From contig CAYNRQ010000021.1 of assembly GCA_964399875.1 (NCBI GenBank), positions 1 to 17,620 on the forward strand: a DNA stretch of 17,620 nucleotides, written 5' to 3'. Source of the DNA: CAYNRQ01 sp964399875 (GTDB taxonomy: Archaea > Aenigmatarchaeota > Aenigmatarchaeia > QMZP01). The notes beneath the pieces are model-generated. The model had not been told where the DNA came from. It saw nothing but the letters and a program-made list of their open reading frames with translations, and ran no database searches. Both the position numbers and the translations under genes were made by a program. Each line of letters begins with the position of its first letter. Position 1 is the stretch's first letter. Of the stretch, positions 5,054 through 13,299 are shown one piece after another.

Positions 5054-6061
5054 ATGAAAGCGTACATAGCAAAGAACTTCATGGGCGTGTTCGCCTTTGA
5101 TGAGAACGGGAAGCTCATAGAGAAGGTTTTGTTTCCCCCCAGGCCTGAGGATATAGCTGAGAAACTAAGCTCAAGGCCTCCTGAAGAAGAGAGACTGATA
5201 AGAAAGCTTAAGGGTTATGAGATAGACAGGGGCATGGGCAACAAAGGCGAAGAGTTCCTTAGAAAGCGGGCCAGGGAGATGGCCCTTAAGTTGGGATTTG
5301 TGAAAAGCAATGCTGAATATAACCAGTTTTTGTCCAGGGTTAATGTCTTGCTGACAAAAGAGAAGATGAGGGTTAAAAAGGCAGACAGGATAATAATGCA
5401 GGCCATAGGAGTGGCTGATGAAATTGACAGGGTTCTTAATGTTTTTGTTGAGAGGCTGAGGGAATGGTACGCCCTTTATTTTCCTGAGGCCGAGAGGACT
5501 GTGGGAAACCATGAGAAATTTGTGGAAATGGTTTCCAAGGGAAGAAAAGAGAAGATACAGGACAAGGAGATCAAAAACCTTATAGAAGGGTCGGCTGGCA
5601 TGGATTTCTCTCCAGAAGACCTGAAACAACTGCAATTCTTTTCTAAAACTGTTCTGGGCATGTTCCATGTCAAGAAAGAGCTTGGCAAGTATATAGATAA
5701 AGCCACAAAGGAGACAACACCCAACCTTTCTGCTGTGGCAGGCCCTGTTCTTGCTGCAAAGCTCCTGGCCAGTGCAGGTGGTCTGGAGAAACTGGCAAAA
5801 TTCCCTTCATCTGCAATACAGCTCCTTGGTGCAGAAAAGGCCCTGTTCAGGCATCTAAAGGGAAAAGGAAAGGCCCCCAAGTACGGTATAATATTTGCTC
5901 ACCCGCTTGTACAAAACGCTCCAAAAGAAAAGAAAGGGAAGGTGGCAAGGATTATTTCAGCCAAACTCTCTCTTGCCGCCAAGACAGATTATTTTAAAAA
6001 AGAGGACAAAGGTCAGGAATTGAAAAAAGACATGGAAGAAAAGATTAAAAGATTAACATAA
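5054..6061 (+). CDS. nop5: Nop5/Nop56-58 family C/D-box sRNP core protein
   Basis: Nop5 bridges L7Ae-bound C/D-box guide RNA and the methyltransferase fibrillarin in 2'-O-methylation of rRNA and tRNA. The 335-aa protein has the short N-terminal fibrillarin-binding domain (MKAYIAKNFMGVFAFDENGK), a long helical coiled-coil middle, and a C-terminal Nop domain. The last carries the diagnostic GPVLAAKLLASAGGL (about 229-243), FPSSAIQLLGAEKALFRHLK and PKYGIIFAHPLVQ, ending with a Lys-rich tail. The length is slightly under typical archaeal Nop5. Fibrillarin, its usual operon partner, is not next to it; upstream lies the decayed lipoprotein and downstream a surface protein. The AT-rich stretch with agttttttattctct at about 5021-5035 may be its promoter. 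Confidence 0.93.
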   Translation: MKAYIAKNFMGVFAFDENGKLIEKVLFPPRPEDIAEKLSSRPPEEERLIRKLKGYEIDRGMGNKGEEFLRKRAREMALKLGFVKSNAEYNQFLSRVNVLLTKEKMRVKKADRIIMQAIGVADEIDRVLNVFVERLREWYALYFPEAERTVGNHEKFVEMVSKGRKEKIQDKEIKNLIEGSAGMDFSPEDLKQLQFFSKTVLGMFHVKKELGKYIDKATKETTPNLSAVAGPVLAAKLLASAGGLEKLAKFPSSAIQLLGAEKALFRHLKGKGKAPKYGIIFAHPLVQNAPKEKKGKVARIISAKLSLAAKTDYFKKEDKGQELKKDMEEKIKRLT

Positions 6062-6097
6062 AAAATAGTTTATTAGGTAAAAGAATAATTATATAAT

Positions 6098-7306
6098 ATG
6101 AAGATAGAGTTTAATGTGGATAAGCAGCATCTCGTTTTTCTTATAATATCTATAATAATTGTTGCAGGGATAGGTTTTGCAACAGCCCAGCCATTGGTCT
6201 GGCATCCTTTGCAGTCAATAACAAGAACTGCTGTAGATCTGACATCAGTGGATGCTGATGGCGATGGTGTTATTGACAGAGCCGAGGTTGCTGACTCGAT
6301 TACTGGTAGAGGTGGCAGTCCAACAGAGGGGTGGCAAATCCTTGCAAGCGGAAGTGGAAAGATAAGGGAATACATTCTGACTGTTTCACCAACAGACTAT
6401 TCTGAATGGTTCAATCCTAGTTACAGCCAATACATGCTAGTCGCTGTTAATGATCTTCCTGAGGATGTTGCAGGAAAGGATATACAATTAAAGATGAAGG
6501 TGAGGGACAACACCGATGCTTTTTGTATAGGCCATAAAAGTGACCAGCACAACACTATATGTATAGAAAGGGACAAGGGCACAGGAAAGGATGACATTGA
6601 TACCGCCTATATGATAATAAATGATGAAATTTATACGTATGCTGATAATTACTGTTCGAGATATTTTGGATGCTTTTCAGAAACATATACAGTTCCTTCT
6701 GTGAATAGTATTGTTTTTGGGTGGTCTGGTGATAATATAGAAGAAGTGGAGTTTGAGATATGGTACAGATATGTGCCAGAATCCACGGGCATAAGGTACT
6801 GGATGGATCAGAGCAAGGATGTATGGGATGACAGCCAAGACCATACAACAGAATGCCCTGATGGTTATATTATGACAGGTTTCAGGATTTATAGCTGGAA
6901 TGGCAATTATGACGGATGGGAAACATCAGAGTGTGTGAAAATGGATAATTTTCCTGGTCTTGAATCAGCATCACTGGGAGCCAGGGAATATCAGGATTCA
7001 ACACAGAGTTCAGGAAATAACAATATGCATGAATCTCTTTGCAATATACAGCAGGGATATGTGGCATCTGGGATTAAGATCCGAAGCAATGGCCATTCCG
7101 AGTATATGTCCATACAATGCAGGAAACTAACAGGTGCAAATATAGGTCTGCCTGCATGGAGTCCTAATAAAGGCCCCACAACAGCCGAGACATGGAAATT
7201 TCATACAGCAACATGCCCTGATGGCCAGCTGATGACAGGGATTAAAGCCTATTCTGCAACTCATCTAAGAGAGGACCTAGAGGTGCAGTGTATAACACCC
7301 TTCTAA
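6098..7306 (+). CDS. anchored surface protein with EF-hand-like loop and three Cys-framed repeats
   Basis: Residues 1-10 (MKIEFNVDKQ) are followed by a hydrophobic segment at about 11-30 and then AQP, giving a signal anchor or cleavable signal. Residues 52-63 (DADGDGVIDRAE) fit the canonical EF-hand calcium loop at positions 1, 3, 5, 6, 8, 9 and 12. The middle (about 75-220) is a beta-rich domain with isolated cysteines. The C-terminal third has three repeats of about 60 residues of the form C-P-D-G-x-x-M-T-G-I/F ... C, starting near 252, 313 (CNIQQGYVASGIKI) and 372. The role is unknown, but calcium binding and cell-surface adhesion or pilus-tip function are plausible. It is followed after 18 nt by the 1103-aa surface protein, so the two are probably co-expressed. 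Confidence 0.85.
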   Translation: MKIEFNVDKQHLVFLIISIIIVAGIGFATAQPLVWHPLQSITRTAVDLTSVDADGDGVIDRAEVADSITGRGGSPTEGWQILASGSGKIREYILTVSPTDYSEWFNPSYSQYMLVAVNDLPEDVAGKDIQLKMKVRDNTDAFCIGHKSDQHNTICIERDKGTGKDDIDTAYMIINDEIYTYADNYCSRYFGCFSETYTVPSVNSIVFGWSGDNIEEVEFEIWYRYVPESTGIRYWMDQSKDVWDDSQDHTTECPDGYIMTGFRIYSWNGNYDGWETSECVKMDNFPGLESASLGAREYQDSTQSSGNNNMHESLCNIQQGYVASGIKIRSNGHSEYMSIQCRKLTGANIGLPAWSPNKGPTTAETWKFHTATCPDGQLMTGIKAYSATHLREDLEVQCITPF

Positions 7307-7324
7307 TGATTAATATGGATAAAT

Positions 7325-10300
7325 ATGAACAAAAAATTAATTATCTTGATAACATCCCTTTTCTTAGTGTTTTTTGTTGAAGGTTCCAGGGCCATTACCT
7401 GTTCGGTTACCACAGACTGTCCGGGTGCGACTATCTTTAAGATGTCTGGACTGACAGATGCCCATGCTGAGTTATCCAGTGGCTCTGATTATGATTACAA
7501 AGTATGCTGTGAGGGTGCGGGGTTGGGCACCAGCTGTTCTGGTACATATGATGTTATTATAAAACTATCTGGCGCAACAAATGCCCATGCTGAAAAAAGC
7601 ACATTAAATAATTATGGTATAGATGTTTGTATATCATCAACACAGGCCCTTTCCATGGATTGTGATTACACAACAGGAACCTGCGCGGATCTGGGGTCAG
7701 GATATACATGCCTTGCTACAATATCAGGAGATACAAATGCTCATGTTGCAGATTGTGTAACAGATCCTTACAGAATCAAGGTGTGCTGCTCTGCAGGTGA
7801 GGATGATACCCCGCCAGCAGGCGGTTCTGTATCCTATAATGAGTATGAAACAGATACAGAAACAATAGTTGCTGTTGATCCGGGTGATGATCCTGAAACA
7901 GGAATAGATTCAGTGCAGTTATACAAAAGAGAAGCGCTCCTGCTGGGTGGCAATTGTGGAACATTCAGCGGACCAGTTGAAGAGGGAGCGCAGGACCCAA
8001 GCACGATATCTGTAACAGTGGCAATAGAATCAGGTAAGTGCTATAAATTCGAATACAGCGTTAAAAATGGTATAGGGCTTGAAACAACGTATACATCAGA
8101 AGCTATATTAAAGGTCGATACAACCCCGCCAGCAGGCGGTTCTGTATCATATAGAGATGGATATGAAAATGATAACACAGCAGAAATAAGTGTTATAGAA
8201 GGCGGTGATGCGCAAACAGGCATATTAACCGCCCAGCTGTACAAAAAAACAGCAGATATAGCGGATGGTGTTTGTGGCCTGTTTGGTGGTTGGGAAGCAG
8301 AGGGTGAATCAACACCAGGAAAAACGATGGTTAGCGTGGAAACTGTTTCTGATACATGCTATATGTTTGAATACAGGGTTACCAATGGGGCAGGACTCAC
8401 CACTTCATATACATCCGCAAGTATATTAAAGGTCGATACAACCCCGCCAACAACAACAGACAACTCAGATAATCTTCCACATGGAAGTCCTCACACAATA
8501 GAACTGAATTGTTTAGACACATCCTCTGGGTGCAATAAAATCTATTACTGTGTATACAATGATGGTGAAGCAGGGTGTAATCCATCTTTAGAGGGAGAAA
8601 CAATAAAACTCACATGCCCTTTTGGAAGCACATGCAGAAAGATTATAAAATACTATTCCACTGACAATCTGGGCAATGCAGAGACAGTGCATAACTCTCA
8701 TGTTATAACAATGGATACAAGCCTGCCAACCTGCACAATAAGCGATTTACCAGAACATACAACTACAGATATTCATTTAGAATGGGAGAGTTCAGATTCA
8801 GGTGGTTATGAAATAAAGAGTTATGATATATATTATTACAGGACAAGTGCATCAGAGGATTTAACACACTGGCAAACATTTGACGGCTCAATAAAAACAG
8901 CAGAGTTCCCAACAGAAACAGACGGAAGCTATAGCTTTTTATGCAAGGCAACCAACAGCATAGATGTGATAGGAACATATTCCTCGCCTGTTTCCACCTT
9001 TGTTGATAAAAACCCGCCAATAGCGGAAATATCTGATCTGCCCGAATGGACAAATCAGACAAATCTTACAATCAGCTGGCTGGGTGATGACGGATCTGGG
9101 TCTGGGATAGATGAATACAATGTGCAGTATAAAATAATGCAGGATACAGCACTGATTCAGGACTGGACCGACTGGCTAACTACAAAATCATCATGGAATG
9201 CATACACAGATGCAGAAAACACAAATACTTATTATTTCAGGGTTAATGCAAAGGATATATTCGGTCAGATAGGAGATTACTCGCAACCAAAAAACATCAC
9301 AATCGATACACTTAAACCAGACTGCATGGTGACATCTCCGGAACAGGTGAATGCAGAAGCAAATCCCTTCAATATCAGCTGGTCAAGTGATGAATCTGGC
9401 TCTGGTGTGCAATACTATGATATTGAAATAAGCACAAACAATCTTAATTGGGTGGATTTAGGTGATAGTGAAGGTTATCACACAACAGAAACTTTATACA
9501 CATTTGATGCTATTAATGGCTTGTATTATTTTAGATGCAGGGCAACAGACAAGGCTAATAACATAGGCAATTGGTCTGAAGCTGCAATAACAAAAGTGGA
9601 TCTTGACCCACCGGATATAAGTTTAGATTATAATTCTGTTGTCATTGAAGGTAATAGTCTTACAGTAAATGCTATAATAAGGGATAATTTTGATATAAGG
9701 AGTGCAGATTTCATATACAAAGGTTTAGTGATTGACCCAGCAGACGAGATTAAAAATCCAGGATTGTGGAATATAAAATGGGTAATAGAAGAACATGATT
9801 TCGGCAAACACAATTTCTCATTAAATGTGACTGATATACATCTTAATAATAAAATAGAACATCACAATTTCACTGTGTCCTACTGTACAGATGGTGATAC
9901 AAGGAACTGCGGAAATAACAAAGGTATCTGTGCTCCTGGTGGAACCACAACATGCACAAACGGCCAGTGGGGTCCGTGTCTTAATGAACCGCAACCACAG
10001 GAAGAGATTTGCGACGGCTTGGACAATAACTGTGACGGTGTTGTGGATGGCATAAACCAGACATGCGGAACAGATTATGGAATATGCAAATCAGGAAAAA
10101 AAATATGCACAAACGGTCAATGGAGTTCATGTATTGGAGCAATAGAACCACAGACAGAGATATGTGGTGATGGGATAGATAATGATTGTGATGGAAGCAC
10201 AGACGAGGAATGTTCATGTATAGAGGGTTCAACCATTGAATGCGGATCAGATACTGGTGTTTGCAGAAAGGGTATACAGACATGCTCCGGAGGAAGGTGG

Positions 10301-10636
10301 GGCCAATGTGTTGGTTCAGTGGCCCCATCAGAGGAGAAATGCAATATGTTGGATGATAACTGCAACGGCGAAATAGATGAGAATATTGATTGTGCCAGAT
10401 ATTTTGAAATAATGTGCAGTAATGGTGTTCAGGATGGTATTGAAGAGGGTGTGGATTGTGGGGAAATCTGTCAGAATCCATGTTCACTTTTTGGCATACC
10501 AGCAACCCTTGTAATGGCTGGCATTGCCATATTAGTGGTACTATTCATTCTGATTATAATTTTCAAACTAAGGGGAAAAGAGCTAACATGGGAAGAGCTT
10601 AGAAGCAGATGGTCAGAGGCATGGTCCCTTTCCTGA
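7325..10636 (+). CDS. giant modular surface protein (Cys-rich, Ig/FN3-like, MopE-like repeats, C-terminal anchor)
   Basis: A signal peptide (residues 1-24, ending GSRA) is followed by three repeats containing SG-x-T-[ND]-AHA, each with paired cysteines (about 25-158). Two near-identical Ig-like units each begin with PPAGGSVSY. A third Cys-rich unit starts TPPTTTDNSDN. Three FN3/Ig-like units with W and DxSGSG motifs run to about residue 840. From about 853 to 1020 come three MopE-like units with CDGLDNNCDG-type motifs (also CGDGIDNDCDG and CNMLDDNCNG), rich in Asp and Cys and likely metal or calcium binding. A transmembrane helix at about 1058-1081 precedes a short basic tail, giving a type-I surface protein. 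Its partner is probably the 402-aa protein 18 nt upstream. Adhesion or host contact is possible but not shown. Confidence 0.88.
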   Translation: MNKKLIILITSLFLVFFVEGSRAITCSVTTDCPGATIFKMSGLTDAHAELSSGSDYDYKVCCEGAGLGTSCSGTYDVIIKLSGATNAHAEKSTLNNYGIDVCISSTQALSMDCDYTTGTCADLGSGYTCLATISGDTNAHVADCVTDPYRIKVCCSAGEDDTPPAGGSVSYNEYETDTETIVAVDPGDDPETGIDSVQLYKREALLLGGNCGTFSGPVEEGAQDPSTISVTVAIESGKCYKFEYSVKNGIGLETTYTSEAILKVDTTPPAGGSVSYRDGYENDNTAEISVIEGGDAQTGILTAQLYKKTADIADGVCGLFGGWEAEGESTPGKTMVSVETVSDTCYMFEYRVTNGAGLTTSYTSASILKVDTTPPTTTDNSDNLPHGSPHTIELNCLDTSSGCNKIYYCVYNDGEAGCNPSLEGETIKLTCPFGSTCRKIIKYYSTDNLGNAETVHNSHVITMDTSLPTCTISDLPEHTTTDIHLEWESSDSGGYEIKSYDIYYYRTSASEDLTHWQTFDGSIKTAEFPTETDGSYSFLCKATNSIDVIGTYSSPVSTFVDKNPPIAEISDLPEWTNQTNLTISWLGDDGSGSGIDEYNVQYKIMQDTALIQDWTDWLTTKSSWNAYTDAENTNTYYFRVNAKDIFGQIGDYSQPKNITIDTLKPDCMVTSPEQVNAEANPFNISWSSDESGSGVQYYDIEISTNNLNWVDLGDSEGYHTTETLYTFDAINGLYYFRCRATDKANNIGNWSEAAITKVDLDPPDISLDYNSVVIEGNSLTVNAIIRDNFDIRSADFIYKGLVIDPADEIKNPGLWNIKWVIEEHDFGKHNFSLNVTDIHLNNKIEHHNFTVSYCTDGDTRNCGNNKGICAPGGTTTCTNGQWGPCLNEPQPQEEICDGLDNNCDGVVDGINQTCGTDYGICKSGKKICTNGQWSSCIGAIEPQTEICGDGIDNDCDGSTDEECSCIEGSTIECGSDTGVCRKGIQTCSGGRWGQCVGSVAPSEEKCNMLDDNCNGEIDENIDCARYFEIMCSNGVQDGIEEGVDCGEICQNPCSLFGIPATLVMAGIAILVVLFILIIIFKLRGKELTWEELRSRWSEAWSLS

Positions 10637-10646
10637 TATTAAGAAT

Positions 10647-10678
10647 TTCTGCAAGCGCTGCTTTCACCCATTGCAGAA
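10647..10678. terminator. hairpin after the 1103-aa gene
   Basis: TTCTGCA/TGCAGAA (7 bp, 18-nt loop) begins 10 nt past the stop codon. It lies in the gap where the plus-strand surface-protein gene and the minus-strand aRF1 converge and could end either transcript. A related hairpin occurs at 16141-16170. Confidence 0.45.
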
Positions 10679-10682
10679 CAGA

Positions 10683-10756
10683 GGAACTCCCCATCCCCCA
10701 GTCTTGTTAACCAATTGTATGTGACTGGTGGCAAGGAGCTAACCGACTACCGTTTG
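10683..10756 (-). ncRNA. conserved structured RNA element, copy A (downstream of aRF1)
   Basis: Read on minus it starts CAAACGG seven nt after the aRF1 stop. Helices are AGCTCC/GGAGTT and CCAGTC/GACTGG, separated by short internal strands (TTGCCA and a G-rich strand) with a loop containing CAATTGGTTAA. Copy B at 15001 matches at about 52 of 60 core positions and keeps the helices. It may be a 3'-UTR element, a stable small RNA or a recombination repeat; the layout (stem, internal loop, stem) loosely resembles an H/ACA guide, but no ACA box is evident. Confidence 0.6.
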
Positions 10757-10763
10757 AAACCCA

Positions 10764-12383
10764 TTACTCTTTTCTGTACCTGAGAATGCCTGCTATCCCC
10801 CCAAGCTCTTTTAATTGTTCCCCCTTTGGCGTATCTACAGATATTATTTCAATCTGCGTTCCCATATCCTCGGCTGTCTTAATTATCTTCTCCTCCAGTT
10901 CCTTTTCTTCTATAATCTCCATTTGAGACTTACACTCTTCACATTTAAAATCATCCACTTGTTCTTGTCTTATTGTTTTCTCTACAAGCTTATCACATTT
11001 AGGGCATCTCATCTTAACCTTAATCCAATCAAAGGCCTCTGAGATTAAAAGCAACTCCATATTACCTGCTTTAAGGGCATCCATAACCTCATTTAAGCCA
11101 TATATGGCAAGTCCTGAATCCTTGGCAAACTCATTAAAAAACCTTTCTAACAACTGTTTCTCCTTTATTACACTTGCCTGTGATATTAGTTCATCCGATC
11201 TCTCTACTGTTTCCTTCAGGCCGGGTTCAGCTGTATAAGAAGTGTTTACGACGCCAAGAATCTTTTTCTTTATATCATAATCCAGATAATCGCCATCCAT
11301 AAAATGTTCTTTGATCGGGCCTGGTCCACCTATTATAATACCTTTAAGATCCTTGTATTCCTTAAACTGTGCGGAAGCTATTTCCCCGACCTTCTTAAGA
11401 AAGTCATTTAATAAACCCTCACGGATCCGGGCATATCTGGCCTGGGAGTTGTGCAGAATTATATTGTTTGCAATAAAATTCTGGTATTCAGGAATCTCCA
11501 TATCATAGAAAAGGCCCTTTGGCTTTCTTATTTCTTTTTTGGAGATAATTCTTTCTTTTTTAATGTTTTTTCCGTCGAAAAGCAGCACAAAATCATCAAC
11601 CTTTAGATACTCAGCCGCTTTTGTCTCCTCATTTAGTGATACAAAAAACAAATGTTCGGGTGTGACTGTGATATCCGAGTTTTTTGTTCTGATGTTATAA
11701 GCCCTTTCTGCCTTTCTTGAAAATATCCTTTTGCATACAGCATTTACTATTTTTTTATTTTTAAAATCAAAAGCCTTTAGCCTGTCACCCCCTTTCATGT
11801 TTCTAACAGGCTCATGGCTGTTTGTCTCTATATTAGTATCCTCATGAATGCACCACCCCCCTTTCTTGGTCTTACCAGGAACTATGGACTCCATGTGTTT
11901 CAGGCCCTGGATCTTCTTTCCCTTTAGAAGGCCTATATCAGCTTCTGACTTATCCAAAACTATCAAACCATATATTTCCTTTTCCTTTATCATCCCCCTT
12001 AGGGGGTCCAGAATAAAGCTCTGGTCGCATCTGTACATTCTGACCTTTATGCTCTCAGGTGGTTCTATACTCCAGATCTCTATGTCAGCGACACCTTCTT
12101 TATCTGACACATTGCCCGAAAATATAGCCAAACCTTTCTCAGGTGTTTGTTTGTATAACTTCAGATGCTGCAGTATTTTTTCAAGCGCGCCTGAAACATT
12201 CTTCCTTACTGTTTTGCTCTTTATGTTTTGGGCAGTTGACTGTTCTTGCTTTAGCTGATTTACAACTTTGGCTAAATTAAACCCGGCCGGCACGTAAACA
12301 GATACAAGCTCTGTGTGCCTTCCCCGTATCCTTTCAAGTTCCGATATGACTGCATTTATCTTCTTTTTTTCTGAATCGTCCAT
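10764..12383 (-). CDS. prf1: peptide chain release factor aRF1 containing a mini-intein
   Basis: aRF1 reads all three stop codons and triggers release of the finished protein from the ribosome. Domain 1 has the stop-codon motifs NIKS (53-56) and YRCDQSF (117-123). Domain 2 contains the catalytic loop GKTKKGG-W, which is cut by an intein (178-312) and resumes SQARYARIREGLL. Domain 3 carries two CxxC pairs (CPKC, CEEC) that probably bind zinc. The extein alone is 404 aa, a usual aRF1 length. After splicing the loop reads K-G-G-W-S-Q-A-R, so the universal Gln of GGQ is replaced by Trp. The ATG at 12383 follows a G-rich stretch (GGGGGGAT) that may act as a ribosome binding site, and TTTATAATAT lies upstream. 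It diverges from the KaiC-like gene. Confidence 0.93.
   Translation of the reverse strand: MDDSEKKKINAVISELERIRGRHTELVSVYVPAGFNLAKVVNQLKQEQSTAQNIKSKTVRKNVSGALEKILQHLKLYKQTPEKGLAIFSGNVSDKEGVADIEIWSIEPPESIKVRMYRCDQSFILDPLRGMIKEKEIYGLIVLDKSEADIGLLKGKKIQGLKHMESIVPGKTKKGGWCIHEDTNIETNSHEPVRNMKGGDRLKAFDFKNKKIVNAVCKRIFSRKAERAYNIRTKNSDITVTPEHLFFVSLNEETKAAEYLKVDDFVLLFDGKNIKKERIISKKEIRKPKGLFYDMEIPEYQNFIANNIILHNSQARYARIREGLLNDFLKKVGEIASAQFKEYKDLKGIIIGGPGPIKEHFMDGDYLDYDIKKKILGVVNTSYTAEPGLKETVERSDELISQASVIKEKQLLERFFNEFAKDSGLAIYGLNEVMDALKAGNMELLLISEAFDWIKVKMRCPKCDKLVEKTIRQEQVDDFKCEECKSQMEIIEEKELEEKIIKTAEDMGTQIEIISVDTPKGEQLKELGGIAGILRYRKE
11448..11852 (-). other. mini-intein inserted in the GGQ loop of aRF1
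   Basis: 135 aa, starting with Cys1 (block A CIHEDTNIET). Block B has T-x-x-H at 64-67 (TVTPEH), block F is FYDMEIPEYQNFIANN, and the end is His134-Asn135 with Ser as +1 residue. All residues for class-1 protein splicing are present. There is no homing endonuclease domain, only a short linker of about 40 residues between the two splicing halves, so it can no longer spread by itself. Flanking extein residues are GGW on the N side and SQARYAR on the C side. Confidence 0.93.
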
Positions 12384-12461
12384 TGTATCCCCCCATCATT
12401 TATATTATAAAGAGTTAAAATAATACTATAAAAACTTAAATTTTAGGTTGCGGTATGGAGT
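12384..12461. promoter_or_regulatory. divergent promoter region of aRF1 and the KaiC-like gene
   Basis: This AT-rich 78-nt gap has a TATA-like tttatattataaag at about 12399-12412 (reads TTTATAATATAAA on minus, serving aRF1) and cttaaattt at about 12435-12443 (serving the plus gene). Confidence 0.5.
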
Positions 12462-13151
12462 ATGGAAAGAGTAAAAACAGGTGTGCCGGGGCTGGATACC
12501 CTGATGGGTGGTGGTATACCAAAAAATCAGCTCGTTTTATTAACCGGTACAAGCGGAACAGGAAAAACAATTTTCTGTAATCAGTACGTTTATTATGGAA
12601 TTAAAAAATACAATCAAAATGCTGTTTATCTGTCCTTTGAGGAGCCAATACAATATATAAAGGGAAATGTAAAGCAGTTTGGGTGGGATTTGGGGCAATT
12701 AGAAAAATCAGGCAAACTCGCATTTATAAGATATGATCCATACAGAATTGAAGATGCTTTTGAGATTCTGGAATCGACTATAAGAGACGTCAAGGCACCG
12801 AGGGTTGTTATAGATTCTATATCTGCACTGGGTCTTTATGTTAAGGATGATGCTGAGCTGAGAAGGATGATATATAATTTATCCCTGATACTGAGGAGGC
12901 TTCAATGCACAGCTATAATAGTATCAGAAATGGTTTACGGAAGGCCTGGGATATCCAGATACGGTGTTGAGGAGTTTGTTGCTGATAGTGTTATAGTTCT
13001 CTACTATGAGAGATTGGACTCAACATTCTCCAGGGCGGTGCAGATATGGAAACTAAGGGGCTCACGCCATTCGCAAAAACTTCACCCCTATGATATTAGC
13101 AATAAGGGTATCACTGTTTATCCTGCGGAAGAGGCATTTATTAAAAGGTAG
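12462..13151 (+). CDS. KaiC/FlaH-like RecA-superfamily ATPase
   Basis: A single KaiC domain of 229 aa. It has the N-terminal GVPGLDTLMGGGIP signature, Walker A GTSGTGKT (29-36), the catalytic-glutamate strand SFEEP (60-61) and Walker B RVVIDS (Asp118). The C-terminal region LYYERLDSTFSRAVQIWKLR is typical of archaeal KaiC-like proteins. No second KaiC domain or clock phosphosite region exists. FlaH of archaella has the same size and fold and works on the FlaI ATPase; here the next gene downstream is FlaI-like, so a FlaH-like partner role is a reasonable inference. FlaH usually has a degenerate hydrolysis site, whereas this protein looks fully competent. Confidence 0.9.
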   Translation: MERVKTGVPGLDTLMGGGIPKNQLVLLTGTSGTGKTIFCNQYVYYGIKKYNQNAVYLSFEEPIQYIKGNVKQFGWDLGQLEKSGKLAFIRYDPYRIEDAFEILESTIRDVKAPRVVIDSISALGLYVKDDAELRRMIYNLSLILRRLQCTAIIVSEMVYGRPGISRYGVEEFVADSVIVLYYERLDSTFSRAVQIWKLRGSRHSQKLHPYDISNKGITVYPAEEAFIKR

Positions 13152-13176
13152 TTTCTTGTCTCTTGAGGCAAGAAAC
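13151..13176 (+). terminator. hairpin immediately after the KaiC-like stop
   Basis: GTTTCTTG/CAAGAAAC (8 bp) encloses CT/AG pairing and starts on the last base of the stop codon. It is probably a terminator or a stabilising 3' end between the KaiC-like and FlaI-like genes. Confidence 0.5.
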
Positions 13177-13253
13177 ATCTCTGCATTTTAGTTACTGGCT
13201 GCAAAGATGTAGTTTGTGAATCAGCAAATGTGGTTTATTAAAGTGGATTCACA
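13175..13253 (+). ncRNA. two further tandem hairpins in the KaiC-FlaI gap
   Basis: ACATCT-c-TGCA pairs with TGCA-a-AGATGT (13175-13210), and TGTGAATC pairs with GATTCACA (13215-13253). With the hairpin at 13151 this makes three stems in 103 nt without a reading frame. They could be a leader of the FlaI-like gene or a small RNA. Confidence 0.4.
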
Positions 13254-13299
13254 TTAATTCTATAAATAATAGGAATCAATAATAAAACAGGTCAGGAGT

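Noticed and set aside
9981..10505. Minus-strand ORF of 174 aa rich in His, Ser and Pro
   Set aside because: It is the antisense shadow of the Cys/Asp-rich MopE-like repeats of the surface protein.
10683..10756. tRNA-Asn-like string CTTGTTAAC in structured element A
   Set aside because: No acceptor, D- or T-arm can be built around it, and copy B changes the would-be anticodon.
10764..12383. Reading the aRF1 insertion as an expansion of domain 2 rather than an intein
   Set aside because: Cys1, TxxH, the block F pattern and His-Asn-Ser at the exact edges of the conserved aRF1 sequence identify an intein.
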